Origin: Lutjanus erythropterus
Taxonomy: Eukaryota; Chordata; Actinopteri; Lutjaniformes; Lutjanidae
DNA: 64,000 nucleotides
NCBI GenBank assembly: GCA_020091685.1
Contig: CM034606.1
Location: 20,724,695-20,788,694 of the forward strand
Reading direction: 5' to 3'
Under the pieces are notes generated by a model that saw nothing but the letters and a program-made list of their open reading frames with translations, was not told the origin of the DNA and did no database searches. Both the position numbers and the translations under genes were made by a program. Of this stretch, positions 1 to 16,830 are shown one piece after another (position 1 is the stretch's first letter; every line of letters starts with the position of its first letter).

Positions 1-1173
1 AATATGAAAGCTGCTTGTCGTAGCTTTAAGCACATAATTTGGCAATTAACTTTGGTCTTTGTTTTGATTTGATAGCCGCTAATTAATAAAACAATTTATA
101 CAGTAAAATTTCTACAATTTATACAAGTAAAAATGTAATTCTGGCAAGTGGATTTCTTGCCACTTGCTTGACCAGGCAAGTTAAAAATACATGAATGTTA
201 AACCTTGTAGGATACAGTATGTAGTGTATATCTTGCATACAGGGACTGTCATCTTCAGTGTGCAAATGTGTGCACTAGATGGCACTATGGCACTTATTAT
301 TCAATGCCAATACATCATTTCCATTTTGGAGGATAAGTGTGTGCTGCTGACACAAGTGATGATCACAAACTGCTTGTTTTCCCCAAGCTGATGTTGATAT
401 TATCATGAGAAACTCCACATCCACTCACATTTATTAATTAACTGTTTTGACCTTTAAGCACAAAGCAATTGTTTTGATTCTGGCTGCCATAGTTTGAAGT
501 GAAATATATCTGAAAATACTGAATTGGAGCAGTGCAGATCGCTAAAGTTTTCAATTCTAACTTGACAGATACAAGATTTTTTTTTTAAGGCTCAAGTGAA
601 CATCAAACAAAATATACCCTCCCGAATCAATGAAAACAGAAAAGAATCACATTGAGGGGATATATTAGATGTGAATCCGTGCAGCAATGATGTCCTTGTA
701 ACAGATCATATTGTAAATAAGATGGGTTAAATTGCACTTGTAGCTTCCCCTCCAAACAGTCGAGCTATTCTCTCGGGGGGACAAGAGAGTGCTGCAGACT
801 CTTCCTCTAATAACGCAAGACAATGAGATCCCAGCTCATAACATAGGCCTCCACTATATAGAACAAGTATTGGGGGCTTAGCAGCTAATAAAGTGGCAAG
901 TCTTCAAATCCATGTCAGAAGAGCAGAGCGCCACAGGGACCTTTCATAACACTTGTATGTGCAGGTTCAACTGCAGTGTAAAGGTTACACATCCACATTG
1001 CACTGATCTAACCTGATGAGTTGCCTTAAGCCCCACAAATTTCAAGGCTGTGTTTCTTATTTAAAGACGCAGAAGTGAATAATTCTCACTCTCTAAAAGA
1101 TGACAGGGGTGTAGAATGAATGTCTGACACGTGATATAAAATCTAACATGAATCCTCCTCTAAGGTGCAAGAA
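1..1173. other. Distal 5' flank, no gene seen
   Basis: AT-rich sequence with only short chance reading frames. No homology or repeat family was recognised. Confidence 0.6.
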
Positions 1174-1755
1174 GCACTGTAAAAAAAAATCATACAGGAA
1201 TTTAGTGGAATCAATTAATCTTCTCTCATGAACTTAAAGGAAACAATGTTTTTTTTTTTTACTCAAGTTAATTAAACTTAAAATTTCTAGTATTTATTTT
1301 GAGAACTTATAAAAATTAGTTCTTCTAACCCTGAATTGTTTGACTTTAATGATGAGTTGAATGAATGTACTGTACAAAGTTCAATCAACTAATTAAATAA
1401 AGTTTCTAAAGAAACATGATAAGCATATTTGCAGACTTCACAGCATGTGCTGTTTGAGAGTTAAAACTCCCCTGATACCCTTCTTTCTTATAATTCGAAG
1501 ATGAAAACTTGCTGTGTTTCTAATGCACTTTAAGATAAGTTATTGTTGTTGTTTTCACAACCATAAAAACACAACAAACATGTTTTCTTAAGTACAACTG
1601 AATAGCTTTTTTTTTTTACTAGAAAAGTTTATTTGTTTTGAATCATTACAAAATTGGCTCAACATGCCTTTTCAAGTTTAGCCGACTTAAAATTTTAAGG
1701 CAGCTAGACATTAACCTTTTTTTATGTGAGGACAAATAGTTTATTTTTACAGTGC
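1174..1755. mobile_element. Non-autonomous DNA transposon (CACTGTAAAAA type)
   Basis: Bounded by a perfect 12-bp inverted repeat, GCACTGTAAAAA at 1174-1185 and its complement at 1744-1755. The interior is rich in A/T runs and motifs such as 'acttaaaatttt' and 'ctcaagttaattaaactta'. This matches a very common teleost element with CACTGTAAAAA ends, probably hAT-like (inference from memory). No coding capacity and no clear target-site duplication seen. Confidence 0.7.
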
Positions 1756-2574
1756 AGTGACAAAATTTAAATCTCTTTGTTTAATTCAATTAAATTTTGA
1801 TTGTGTTTTATATCTCATAAGCTTGTTTTACTGCATGTTTTGAAAGCAGGGTAATTGTCAAAATGAGCAAAAATTATAACACATCAATTTTGTTAATTGA
1901 ATCACGCTGCCCTTTGAGTTCACAAACCACAGTCTCAGTAATTAGCCTTGATTGCTTGGTCTGTGCTTCATAAATGGTCTCCCTCGCTGTCTCTCCAGTG
2001 AACCTGTCCTTCACTCGAGCACAGACACTCCTCCAGCATTTCCACCCACTTTGTTTGTGAGTCTTTGATCCACAGTATTCCAGTTAAAGTTACACCCATG
2101 TGCTGCAAGTTGAAACTTTCAGCATTGTTGCTCAGGGGAACCTTATACCCGTGGCGCCTTCTGCTTTTGTCCTTCCCTTTAGCAACAGAACTCTCCTATG
2201 GTCCCGGACAAAAGACTACTCACGACACCATTTTATGATCTCTGTGATGATACCGTTTCCTTCTCCTGCTTGCATGTTACCTCGGTCTGCTCGTCTAATC
2301 CGACATGTTAATGTCAAAAAAAACATCATTAAGGGTTCTCCCCTGAGACTGTTGTTGATTTGGAGGAAAGGATGAAGTAGGGAAAGATTTTAACTGCAAA
2401 TAAGGCAAACAATTTGAAAAAGTGCTTTTTTTATATGGTGCACAAAAAATACATGCACATTAAAGTGTAAGAACAGATGTCACCAAGTTGATAATTGAAT
2501 CATAAAACTACAACTCTAATTTCTGTTTTTTCCCCAATTAAATTGATGTGCACAGTGAGCTGAACTACACTCAT
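1756..2574. other. 5' flank, no gene seen
   Basis: Mixed sequence; 1900-2380 is slightly richer in GC, with a 91-codon frame without recognisable homology. Nothing else seen. Confidence 0.5.
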
Positions 2575-2995
2575 CAGTCCCTCCAGGATTTCGCACGCTT
2601 TCTTTTTGGGAATGTTGCTGCTAAAATGCCTGATTTTACAGATGCTTTTCTGAAAAATTGTGATGCATGTTGCTATATTTTTAGGCATTTTTTTCCAGTG
2701 AAATTGCAGGAGCAAGTGAAAATTGCAAAAAAGGAAGAAACTAAAAAGCAATTTTTTGTATAATTCATTTAAAATCAAAAGCAACTTGTTCCAGGCAAAA
2801 TAAAACCACACTCTATTCTGAATGGTCCTAGTAACCTTATCGAAAATGCTCAGGACTACAAAATTTTAAACAAAACAATTTGCAGAAAAGTTGCGTTGAT
2901 TGAACAAAATTGCGAGGTTGTGCAGAATTTACAGAGATTTGTTGAATTTGCGTGAACTGTTGTGATCACAACATTGCAACTTCCAGGAGGGACTG
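2575..2995. mobile_element. hAT-like MITE with CAGTCCCTCC ends
   Basis: The left end is CAGTCCCTCCAGGATTTCGC and the right end is its imperfect inverse ending GGAGGGACTG. The outer 10 bp are perfectly inverted and the CAG...CTG termini are typical of hAT elements. The 421-bp interior has GCAAAAT/ATTTTGC-type patches and no open frame of note. I recall this 'tccctccaggatttcgc' repeat from other fish genomes. No clean 8-bp target duplication is visible. Confidence 0.75.
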
Positions 2996-4872
2996 AGTCA
3001 TAGTGCTCATTGTGTACAGTGGATGACTGTGTTTGTGCACTTGTATACATAAAGCACATATAAATTTGCATGTATGTGCACTAGACATACACATGCATGT
3101 TGAGTCTAACTGACACACGAATTAAAGCCATTTTCTCCAACAACAATATGATGTGGCGTATAAAACACTTAAAGGCAGCAACAACAAATACGGTATATTA
3201 AAACAGAGTGTAAAGTGCTGCAATGTCTTGCCTCTCCAGTCTGTCTAATCACTATGTGAGTGAAACATTCATGGTACACTAGATCAGTTCAATATTTAAT
3301 TTCTCAACAAAGACTACATGATGGAACAGATGCTCAAACTTTGTATGTTTCTCAGGAGAGCAAAACTCACTTTCATGGAAGCTATTGGAGTACAGAGATT
3401 GTGATTATGTACAAGCTTTGTGTTGACTTCTTTGGGCTCCTCACCTATGCACTAAATGTACAGTCATGGATAAATAAAAAAAAAAAGATGTTCAAACATA
3501 CTAAGTGTGCATAGTGAGTCAGTGCTCAAACCATAGGCTGAATACATCAGTTGTTTACATCCAGGGGCAGTGAAAACTCACATTAGTGATGCACCAAGGT
3601 TGGCCTTTGCCTCCATGTCACATTTCAAGTAGAAATTTGACTTGGCATGTTTACATAGGATTTCTTCATCTCCCTTTTAAACCCCTATGGGCAAGCTGAA
3701 GGTGAGGGGAACTAAGATTATTATCCCCCGTTTCTCTGAGGAGCTTTTCTTTATGCACACCCTCACAGATGTCGACATTTGGTTAGGCGGTGTACATAGA
3801 AGCCCCAGATTATCTAGCGCTTCAGGAAGTCTGTTTAGCTAAAGTTAGGAGTGGTTACTTTCCTGCACCTTCCTAATTTACCCTTGTGTTTTGCAACCTG
3901 GAGACCCCCTGTGCTTAGTCATGCATCTGTGTTAAAGAGCGTGTGAGAGGGAAATATCGGTGATTGAATATTGCTGTCCATTCAGAGGCATAGGTCTGAG
4001 TTGTAATGATGTTCACATCAATACTTGTGCAGACCTAGTCGCAGGAAGCGTAACAGATGGTGTACTATATGTCATAATGCTATAAAATCCAACAGGAATT
4101 GACAATTGAAATCCCACCCTGGAGTTTGCCTCTTTTAGCTTTGGCATAATCTTCTCAGGATTTCAATTGCAAAGTCAAAGAGAATAGTCTAGCACATGGG
4201 GACTAGTTATCTGGGGCAAACGCGGTCTAAGGTTGACAATGCAAAGGCTATGTTTATGTGCATCACACTTGCTATACTGAATGTTTCCCAGAGTGCAAGA
4301 ACATCCTCCCCTGAATTCTATTCCTCTTCCCACGTCCCAGCGCTGCCGTGGAAAGTAGGCCAAGTGAGCACCAGGGCGTTGCTTTTTTAAGATGATCAGT
4401 TTGTCAGTGTGTTTTTGTGTGCGCTCAGGACGGCTATTCATGTGGCTTGACTCTGTAGAACAAAGAGCAGCATTATACAATTTGCAGCAACTTCCAATAG
4501 CGAAAGGAAGAGGGAGAGGTTGGAAAAAATAGGGACAGGACAAGTGTGGATGAAACAAAAGACAAAAATCTGGCTTGTACTCTAATTCATTTACTTCCTC
4601 TTTTCCACCTCTTTGTTGCAGCAAAAAGGTCCCTTGCCAGTAGCACTCCTCTGCAGGATCATACTGTACTCTGGCTGGCATGGATTATTTTTAGCTATTG
4701 CTGTGCAGCTTTCACCTTGACTCCCTCTCTGTCTTGACATCATAATTAACATTTCTGTTAATAGTAACACAGTTCAATATTAATAAGGATCTCTGACTAA
4801 AATCAAAATTCAGCTCTATAGAGTGGTAATAAATTGCACTGCATTGCTCATATACTGTATGAGACACCTTTA
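2996..4872. other. 5' flank; possible regulatory block 4080-4740
   Basis: No gene recognised. Positions 4080-4740 are repeat-free and open in several frames on both strands, the longest being 168 codons on the minus strand (4175-4681). None resembles a known protein. Its complexity resembles conserved non-coding DNA more than coding sequence. Confidence 0.4.
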
Positions 4873-5539
4873 AGGCTGGGTAATATATCGATATCATATC
4901 AATTCTGAGATATGAAATTTTGGATATCATTATATTGTGATAAGGCATAAGTGTTGTCTTCCTGGTTTTAAAGGCTACATTACAGTAAAATGATGTTATT
5001 TTCTGAACTTGCCAGACTGTTCTAGTTGTTCTATTATTTGCCTTTACCCATTTAGTCATTATATCTACATTAGTAATGATATTTATCAAAAATAGCATTA
5101 TGTTCAATTAATATTTCATGAAAGCACCAATGTCTGTATCACACAGCCCTAACTACTTTATATACTGTTCGGTAGTTTAATCTACAGCAATACATCATTT
5201 TATATAAGATCATTATATGTTTGAACCATTTTAGAATTTATGGTAAGTTATTTTAGTGAAAATGTGTACATCAAGATGTATATTGTATATCACGGAACCA
5301 CCTAAAAATTTTGGAATATTATTTGTAAGTCACATCGCCCAGCCCTTATTACTTTATATACTGTTGAGTAGTTTAATCTGCAGCAGTGCATCATATTCTA
5401 TAAAATCATCAGATGTTTGCACTGTTTGAGAATTTACAGTAAGTTATTTTAGAGAAAATGTATATATCAAGATGTGCATTGTGCATTGAATAGCCAAAAA
5501 ATATTGAGATATTATTTATAAGTAATATCACCCAGCCCT
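4873..5539. mobile_element. DNA transposon remnant with 'ggctgggtaatat' ends and internal tandem repeat
   Basis: The left end AAGGCTGGGTAATATATCG is inverted at the right end (...AATATCACCCAGCCCTG). Such GCTGGGYRATAT termini are common in teleost non-autonomous elements. The right part is duplicated as two 196-bp units, listed separately. No transposase reading frame. Confidence 0.7.
5147..5539. repeat. Two tandem 196-bp units inside the transposon
   Basis: Unit 1 (5147-5342) and unit 2 (5343-5539) both run from 'ccct-a-ttactttatatactgtt' to 'atc-cccag' and align over their full length with roughly 80% identity by eye. Unit 2 carries the transposon's right terminus. Confidence 0.85.
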
Positions 5540-6240
5540 GAACACCTTCCAGTCATCATCACAGTCATATCCCCTAATGATGTTAATCCCTAAAGTAAAT
5601 TATAGGATGCAACATGTATAAAATATACATTTTGATGTGAGTGACTTGAGAATTTACTGGACTTCTCCTGCAGGTTGGGGCCAGTATCACTATAAGTTGG
5701 CAGGAGCTCCATCACAGGGGTCAACAGGCAAATTAAAGTTCTCCTGAGGACTGAGCCAAAGGCTGCTGCTGCTGCATGTGTGGTCATGCACACGCACATG
5801 CGCTCTAAAAAAAAAAACAAAAAAAAAAACAAGGTTAAAGCTGATGCCTCCCGTTTTTTGGAGGCCACATTGCCCACAATGCAACATGTGTCCATATCAT
5901 TATTTAACTTATTGATGAGATTTTTAAATGACCTTCAAAGTCACAGTTTCTGCTGAGTGCGTTTGGTTTTATGAGTTAATATGTTCCGATTTAGAGCTGA
6001 ATAATCACATTTACCTCATGTCCATCAACGCCACTGAGAAATATGACTTTTTTTTTAAATAAAGATTTTTTAGATAGGCCCACAATGCAGTGATGGACAC
6101 CATTAAGACGGGGGCTGATGTGTGAGAGCGAAGGTATGCTGGATATTTGGTCATGTGTGTATTTTGGTCTAAATTTCCAGGGGATATTTTAGATGTTAAT
6201 AGCCCTGAAGTGGTCTCGGTTTCTTATTTAATTTCTCTCG
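5540..6240. other. 5' flank, no gene seen
   Basis: Includes an interrupted A-rich run (about 5806-5831). No gene or repeat family recognised. Confidence 0.5.
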
Positions 6241-6460
6241 CCTTCTTTAAATGTAATTCGCCCACAGACTGCGCCGCAAGGCTCTAAACCGGCGCAGAAA
6301 ACTCTCTCATCATTTCCACAGCAGAATGGAAATGCAAATCGTGCGCACGGGCAATGCCCTTGACAGAACTCACCACTGCACACAATTAACATGAGCACTC
6401 TGACAGAAGTTAGTGACGAAATGTGAGCTCACACCACTGACACAATCACACATTAAAATA
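6241..6460. promoter_or_regulatory. Candidate upstream regulatory block 1
   Basis: A repeat-free, GC-balanced island in AT-rich flank, about 4.4 kb before the start codon. It holds a perfect POU octamer ATGCAAAT (6332-6339) and the GC-rich 'gactgcgccgcaagg' patch. Regulatory role is inferred from composition and position only. Confidence 0.3.
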
Positions 6461-6484
6461 AGATTTAAAAAAAATTAAATACAA

Positions 6485-6490
6485 ATAATA

Positions 6491-6534
<44 letters not shown>
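6485..6534. repeat. (AAT)n microsatellite
   Basis: About 16 units of AAT with one AGT interruption near the start. Confidence 0.95.
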
Positions 6535-6535
<1 letters not shown>

Positions 6536-7589
6536 TGGTCTGTGCGTAATTTTAAAGCATGAAAAACAATAAAAGCGCTCTACTCTTTTTAATCTTTTTG
6601 CTCTATATTACAATATATTTTTTTACTTAATTTAATTTCTTGAATTATTGTATGCATGCATTTTTTTTTTAATAATTATTTTGAAATATATAGTCTTATC
6701 ATTTATCATAATTTATCCTCATCATAAACAACCATTTTTTGCCCGCTCGGGGGGCTGCAGTGGCGGGAGGGAGGAGGGGGGTGTTAGATAAACCTATGTT
6801 GAGATTTAGCTATCTTGTCACTGAAGAACACAGCTGCCTCATATCGACACAATGATCTCAAGTGTAACCAACGAGGGGCGCTGTCCGTCTATCAGCCATA
6901 ACTATTTGACACGAATATAGCCCACAATGATTGATCTCATCACTCTTGCCCGTTTGTGTTTCAACACTATAATTAAAAATAAGCGTTAAACGTATTTTAA
7001 TATGATATTTGAATGTGTAATATCGAATTTCGGACCTGCACTTATTTATTAGGCCTAATGATAATAGCTTAAAAAGTTTGAAGGAATGGTTTTATTATGA
7101 AGAGAAATAAAACGATTTCTTAATCTAATCTTGAAAAATAGATTAATTATAAATATTGTCTAAATTATGAGAAAAATCTCAAGATGCTCATGTATGAACT
7201 TCAAGTTGAGCTTCTAAAATGCAGCTACAAGTGATGTGAATTTTAAAACAAAGGCTGCACATGTCACAGAAAATGTGAAATTGTATTTTTGCGCGGTATG
7301 TCACACTCACATAAATTAATAAATAAATAAAAGAAAATAAGTTCAACCATATATACAAAATATTCTAGGTGTAAACAATGGAATGAGCATTGTTAGGTGA
7401 GTTGCTGTAAACAATAAGTGGGCTGCCTGCCTATTTCTTCCATATGGAGTTATGGAGTGATGCGTAACTGTAGGCGTATTTGATTAATATTTAATCGAAA
7501 AAGCATCACTTTAAAACAACCTGTGATAAAGCCGTGAGCGAACTTGCTCGGTGGGTGCTAATAAGATTTCTCTTTTCTTTTTTTCTTCT
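6535..7589. other. AT-rich 5' flank, no gene seen
   Basis: A short G-rich patch at 6743-6785, otherwise AT-rich unique-looking DNA. Nothing recognised. Confidence 0.5.
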
Positions 7590-8110
7590 CCTCCTCTCTT
7601 TTGCCAATCAATTCATTAGGAAACAATGCAGGTGAGCAGAATGAAAGTGTTGTCCCAATAAAGTGCATCGATGGACAGCTGGGCAGCGGCCGGCTGATTG
7701 ACTTTGCCTTGACATCTGGGAGGCCCGCTGGCCCCTGGCACGCGTATAGGCTGATGTCGCCATTTACATGCAAATTTAAGGAGATCATGAGGGCCTCGCC
7801 CCGTAAATTCACACAAAAAAGAAGACGTCACCCTCAATACGGAGGAGGCTCGTCCCGCCGAGACGGGAGGTCTTCGAAGTCATCGTGTACATTTTTATTG
7901 GGAGCCACCACGCGTCCCGAGGAGTTTGGTTTTATATCAGTGGTCAGGCCCAAATCTTTGGGGGTTCATTCATTGTGGCCAGTGAATAGAAGAATGAGAT
8001 AACAGCCCCCCACCCGTGTCATCAACCGGTCATTTAAATGAGCCTTCAGCCTGGATCACTGCGGCCAAGATGCAGAGATCAGGCGCAGAGTTTGCACTTG
8101 TTTGTCACCC
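7590..8110. promoter_or_regulatory. Candidate upstream regulatory block 2 (strongest in the 5' flank)
   Basis: Abruptly more GC-rich and complex than its surroundings, about 2.7-3.2 kb upstream of the start codon. It contains a perfect octamer ATGCAAAT (7768-7775), a near-perfect CRE AGACGTCA (7823-7830) and several CpGs. A 133-codon frame (7601-8002) runs through it but has no recognisable protein features, and all three forward and reverse frames are similarly open. I read it as a conserved enhancer or proximal control element. Confidence 0.4.
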
Positions 8111-9989
8111 ATCACTTACCTCCACTTTTTCTTTTTTAAGTGAGAAATGAAATGTGATCCTCTAATTCCGCTAAGTTTTCATGCACGCAGCCACTAAAAC
8201 AAACGGGGATCAACATTTTCCTTTATTTTGATGCTACCATTTTCACCTAATGATGGAGAGCGCATTTTCCACGGTGTAAAGCCCACCACGCAGATGATCC
8301 CACAGAATGAGCTGAGACGGATTCAGGCTCCGCGCCTCTCTCAGTGTGCGGAGCAGCTGACTCCCCTCTCTCCACGTCCAGATGGCTCCTGCACACAGAT
8401 TTGCATTCATTTTCCTCTAATATCTTCTGAAATAGCGGGGCAGCTGCATTTGTTGTCAAATACGGTTTAAAACTCCCTTTCAGGACAGCATCGTTACCTA
8501 CGTGACGGGTGTGGAGATCCATTTTCCCTCTCCAGTCAACAGTATCAGATCTAAGAGGATTTGTCTCAAAGTCTCCTAATTTGATAATCAGATTTAAATC
8601 GCCTTGGTGCGTGTAATCAGGGGTTAAGTTCTAATAAGCGACTTGAAACTGTGCAAGAAAAAAAGCAGAGTGAGTTCTGTGCAAAAAAGATATTTGCAAT
8701 CTCGGTAGAACAGACAAAAACATTTGCAACATGCGTCTCGGTTTGTTTCATCATAGAGAGAGAAAAAAAGATTTTTTACAAAAGGGCCTCCTTTGAGTTT
8801 TCCTGATATTTTTTTGCACAAATTGAAACTTGTATTTCTCTTAAATAATAAAAAAGTAAAATAAAATAAAAAATCCACACCCTCATTTTGTGACTGGGCA
8901 ATTTGGCAATAGATTGTGTAGAGGTGAAAGCAACAGCTTATAATTCACTTATCTTTGGCAGCAGCTATTAACCCTCAGCACCAGCTAGATAGATTGCTCA
9001 GGATATAGCACACATCTCTCTTCCTCGCACCCTCCCTCCTCTTCTCCCTCCATCCTCTCCTCCTTTTCACCACTAATGAACCGGATTGCTTGCTTGCCCC
9101 TCTCGGACAGAGTCGGACATGTAGGCAGTTGGCTCTTTAAAAATGATTAAGATGTTTCTGATTATTACTGATTTTTACAGGACGTGCATGAAATAAAGAA
9201 GACACAGAACCATGGATTCTCCTGAAGTTTGTTTAATGTCATCAGACACTGTGGCTCTGATTTTTTTAAGATCATAAAACGAGATCAGAAGGTCTGACTT
9301 TATCTTGTGTAAATGGCACAGTGATGTGATTGATTTGTTTTCACATTAATAATATGGTCGCTAAGAAACTGAGCCTGAAACTTTGTTCAAATTTTATGCC
9401 CGGCAATAAATAAAAAATAAATTCTCGATAAAGCAAAACAATTGCAAGTCAATCATCTGTTGTTAAAAATTCTAAATGAAAAGTTAATGCAAATTAAAAG
9501 ATTTATAATCATGTCTGATTCTCTGAAATCAGCGTTATATTAATTACATTTTAATTACAATAAAATAACCCGCAGCGCACAGTTTAAAAAATGCACAATA
9601 AAAATGTATCACTTATATGAAGAAACATGATCTGCCATTATTGAAATATGATTTATGGCCTCTTATTCGCACAGCTACTGAGATGCTTTCCATACATTAG
9701 TGAACAAACAAGTCAATTTGTAATAATAATAACAAATTTAATCGAATAAATGTGTCAAATGCTATTAATTTTAATCCAATATAATAAAACCAATCACGGA
9801 AATTGCTATCATTAGGCCAGCTAAAAATAATAAGCAATGAATCCGGAATTTCGAGTTATTATTATTATGGATTTTTTTTATTATTATTATTTTCCTCATT
9901 ATGTGTGATGGTTACACCCGGTTGAATTTTCCATATCATTAAAAAAATCAAACTCACCACATATAGGGCCTAAGCAAGAGGAAAAGTGG
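8111..9989. other. Proximal 5' flank, no gene seen
   Basis: Repeat-poor. 8900-9000 and 9480-9980 are rich in TAATTA/ATTAATTAC-type homeodomain core motifs and could be regulatory, but no boundary can be drawn. Confidence 0.4.
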
Positions 9990-10766
9990 AGCGAGTGAGT
10001 GTTCTCAGGCTGCTGCACTATAGGGCTGTACCCGTACAGTGGAGCGCCGCTGCCTGACAGGAACCGTCAGAGCTCCATATATGGTCAAAACCACGCCCCT
10101 TCAGCGTCATATTCTGACAGCGCCTCTCCCGTGGGTTTAGAGTTTTGGCTCCCGGGAAAGATTTCAGTCCTCGGGGAAAGAGGGCTTAGTTTTGCATGTT
10201 CCCATCCATCCTGCACGACGCGAAAGGGCCCCTTATCCACCTCTCCTGTGTACTAGGAACACCTCCACTGGTGATCAGCCTTTGCCTGTGTTTGTCTTGT
10301 GGAGAAGCAGCAGCACCTTTTCAGGAGTGGGTTTTTTATTCAACAAGAAGTCCTGAAGGTTTTGGATGCGGGTGCTTCAGGGATGTGGGCACTTTGAGAG
10401 CAGCAGCATCACCCACAAACACAAACAACTGCCATCGATTTTTCTGTGAATAGCACAAAAAAAAAAAGAAAAAAACAAAGAGGAACAATAGCAACACAAA
10501 AAAATCTTGTCTATTGAACAATTCACTTTTCCAGTCTGTGGATACCGCTCTAACTAAGTACAGCACTTTGAGAATTGTTCACATCGGACGGACTGAAGAG
10601 GGAGGCAAGACCTGTGGACCGGGTTTTCCCTCGCAAGTCTGAATCGGCTCTCGCTACTTATCCCGTGAAAAAAAAGAACAAGAACCCTAAAGGATAACAC
10701 GCTTTGGACGTTTATTTTCCCCCCGTAATTTCGCAGGAGGCTCTTTTTCCACGCAAATTGTCCTAA
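9990..10766 (+). promoter_or_regulatory. ebf3: Probable ebf3 core promoter and 5' leader
   Basis: This stretch is less AT-rich than the flank and directly precedes the start codon. Visible sites are a perfect CArG/SRF-type box CCATATATGG (10075-10084), a KLF/Sp1-type CCACGCCCC (10091-10099), and TCCTCGGGGA (10168-10177), one mismatch from the palindromic EBF site TCCCnnGGGA. No convincing TATA box was seen and the transcription start cannot be placed. The leader contains upstream ATGs, including an 85-codon reading frame at 10196-10453. Assignment as promoter is by position. Confidence 0.55.
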
Positions 10767-11642
<876 letters not shown>

Positions 11643-11706
11643 GAACCAACCAGTGAAAAAACTAACAATGGGATACATTACAAACTACAGTTATTGTACA
11701 GCAATG
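11643..11706 (+). CDS. ebf3: ebf3 coding exon 3 (DNA-binding domain, residues 97-118)
   Basis: A 64-bp exon between acceptor TCCTACAG and donor GTGAGT. It encodes [20 protein letters not shown], then Asn117 and the first base of Gly118. The [16 protein letters not shown] block is an EBF hallmark. The two residues after EP (TS) differ from NN as I recall for mammalian EBF3. It exits in phase 1, matching exon 4. Confidence 0.97.
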
Positions 11707-11965
11707 GTGAGTTCAAGTGTCGTTAATATTTTGCAAACACGTGGAAATACATCAAATAGTATTTGGTCTGTCTGCATAAAACCACATTTAATAATAACAG
11801 TAATTATTATTATTATAATAAAAGCAGTCTAACAATTTTATAATAACAGCCTGAGCTCTTTATATTTTTTATTGCATGTTCTAAACTTTTTTTTTCCGAA
11901 GGCTTTCTCTTTTTTATTTATTGCCTTCAGTTCCTCAAAATTCTTCTTCTTCTCTCTTCATGCAG

Positions 11966-12021
11966 GCGTCAGAACAGAACAGGATCTTTACATACGGTTA
12001 ATCGATTCCATGACGAAGCAG
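11966..12021 (+). CDS. ebf3: ebf3 coding exon 4 (DNA-binding domain, residues 118-136)
   Basis: A 56-bp exon after the long pyrimidine-rich acceptor ending TTCATGCAG. It completes Gly118 and reads VRTEQDLYIRLIDSMTKQ, then donor GTAAGC in phase 0. The only change I notice from mammalian EBF3 is Ile127 for Val. It lies 259 bp after exon 3 and is the last exon of the compact 5' cluster. Confidence 0.97.
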
Positions 12022-15626
<3,605 letters not shown>

Positions 15627-15695
15627 CCGATGCTGTGACAAGAAAAGCTGTGGAAACAGGAACGAGACTCCATCAGACCCTGTGATCATTGACAG
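15627..15695 (+). CDS. ebf3: ebf3 coding exon 6 (second half of zinc knuckle, residues 161-184)
   Basis: A 69-bp exon after acceptor TTCCTATAG. It completes Ser161 and reads [20 protein letters not shown], then ID and two bases of Arg184. It supplies zinc ligands Cys163 and Cys169. Arg162 corresponds to human Arg163, a residue I know as mutated in the human EBF3 neurodevelopmental syndrome (HADDS), and it is unchanged here. Donor GTAGGC opens the 42.8-kb intron 6. Confidence 0.97.
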
Positions 15696-16830
15696 GTAGG
15701 CTGTGTGCACCTTCTTCCTGTGTGTTAGTGAATGAGTGAGTGACTAAATGGATGAGTGGCTGAGTGGATGAGCAGGCACATGGATGAGCTAGTGAACAAA
15801 TGAGTTCCCTCCCGGTGTGCCAGACGGCCCAGTTGGGTTGACTTGCATCTTATAGCAGCCCACAGTGTGGGAACTGTGGGGTGATTGTGTGTGTGAGTGG
15901 CTGAGGGGCGTCTTTCCCAGGTACCTGTGCACCGAGGGGCGGTCACCACCTGGATAGGGTTTGTTCAATCACAGGTGGTTCAATCACTAGAGGATCATGC
16001 TGGGAATACACCTAATTAGCTTAGGCAACTTCACATTTATTTGGCTGGCTTCCCCCTCTTTGTTTACGACAGTGATGCTTACACTGTCAATAGTTGTTTT
16101 TCATTGACTGTTTCCTTCTCTCGAGTTAGCTGTGAGCTAGACGCCATTAAAGTTTCGTTTTAGAAGGGATAAACATTTTATGTCCGCTGTTTTGTTCTGC
16201 ACCTTCAGGGAAGCTGCATCTGCCACATTTATATTACCTTCATCACTTTCTAAAGAGGGTGGATAAATGGTCTCCTCTCAGGCATTGACATTTTTCTCAC
16301 AAGTCCTGGTCAGTCTGAATATGTTTAGGTGTGTGTGGGTGTGTGTGTGTTGGATATAGGGGTGAGGCAGGGGGTGCAGTTTGAGCGTCGATCTCAATGT
16401 AACTCTCACCACGTAGTAGGGAGAGACAGCAATGCTAATGTTTGACTAGCCGGAATCACTGTTTGCTTAGTGGAGAATGCCTGGTATCTGACAGAGGGGA
16501 CAACTCTCTTATTAGTAATCAAATAGGGCTGAGCAGTTGTTGCTGCCACTCCACTCCAGCGGCTTCTCATGCATCAGGAAGTAGGAGCTGGCTGCCCTGG
16601 GAGCCTGGATGGATTACCAGAGCTACTGCTGTCTGAACTCAAAACTCACACAGACACATGGAGATGGCACGCACAAACACGCAGACATGCAGACACACAC
16701 AAGCGTGGATGTCCTCATATGCACGCATGCTCCTTGTGTGTTGTTTATGCTTGACAGCCACAGTGCATCATGTACAAGGGTCAATATCATTAGCTTTTTT
16801 TGCTGTATCTGGCACCAAGTGGATTGCTTC

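Noticed and set aside
1174..1755. Clear 8-bp target-site duplications for hAT-like elements here and at 2575 and 38002
   Set aside because: Flanks were compared by eye and do not match convincingly, so superfamily assignment rests on ends and recollection only.
4175..4681. 168-codon minus-strand frame upstream of ebf3
   Set aside because: No recognisable motif, and the opposite strand is similarly open; more like conserved or chance-open non-coding DNA.
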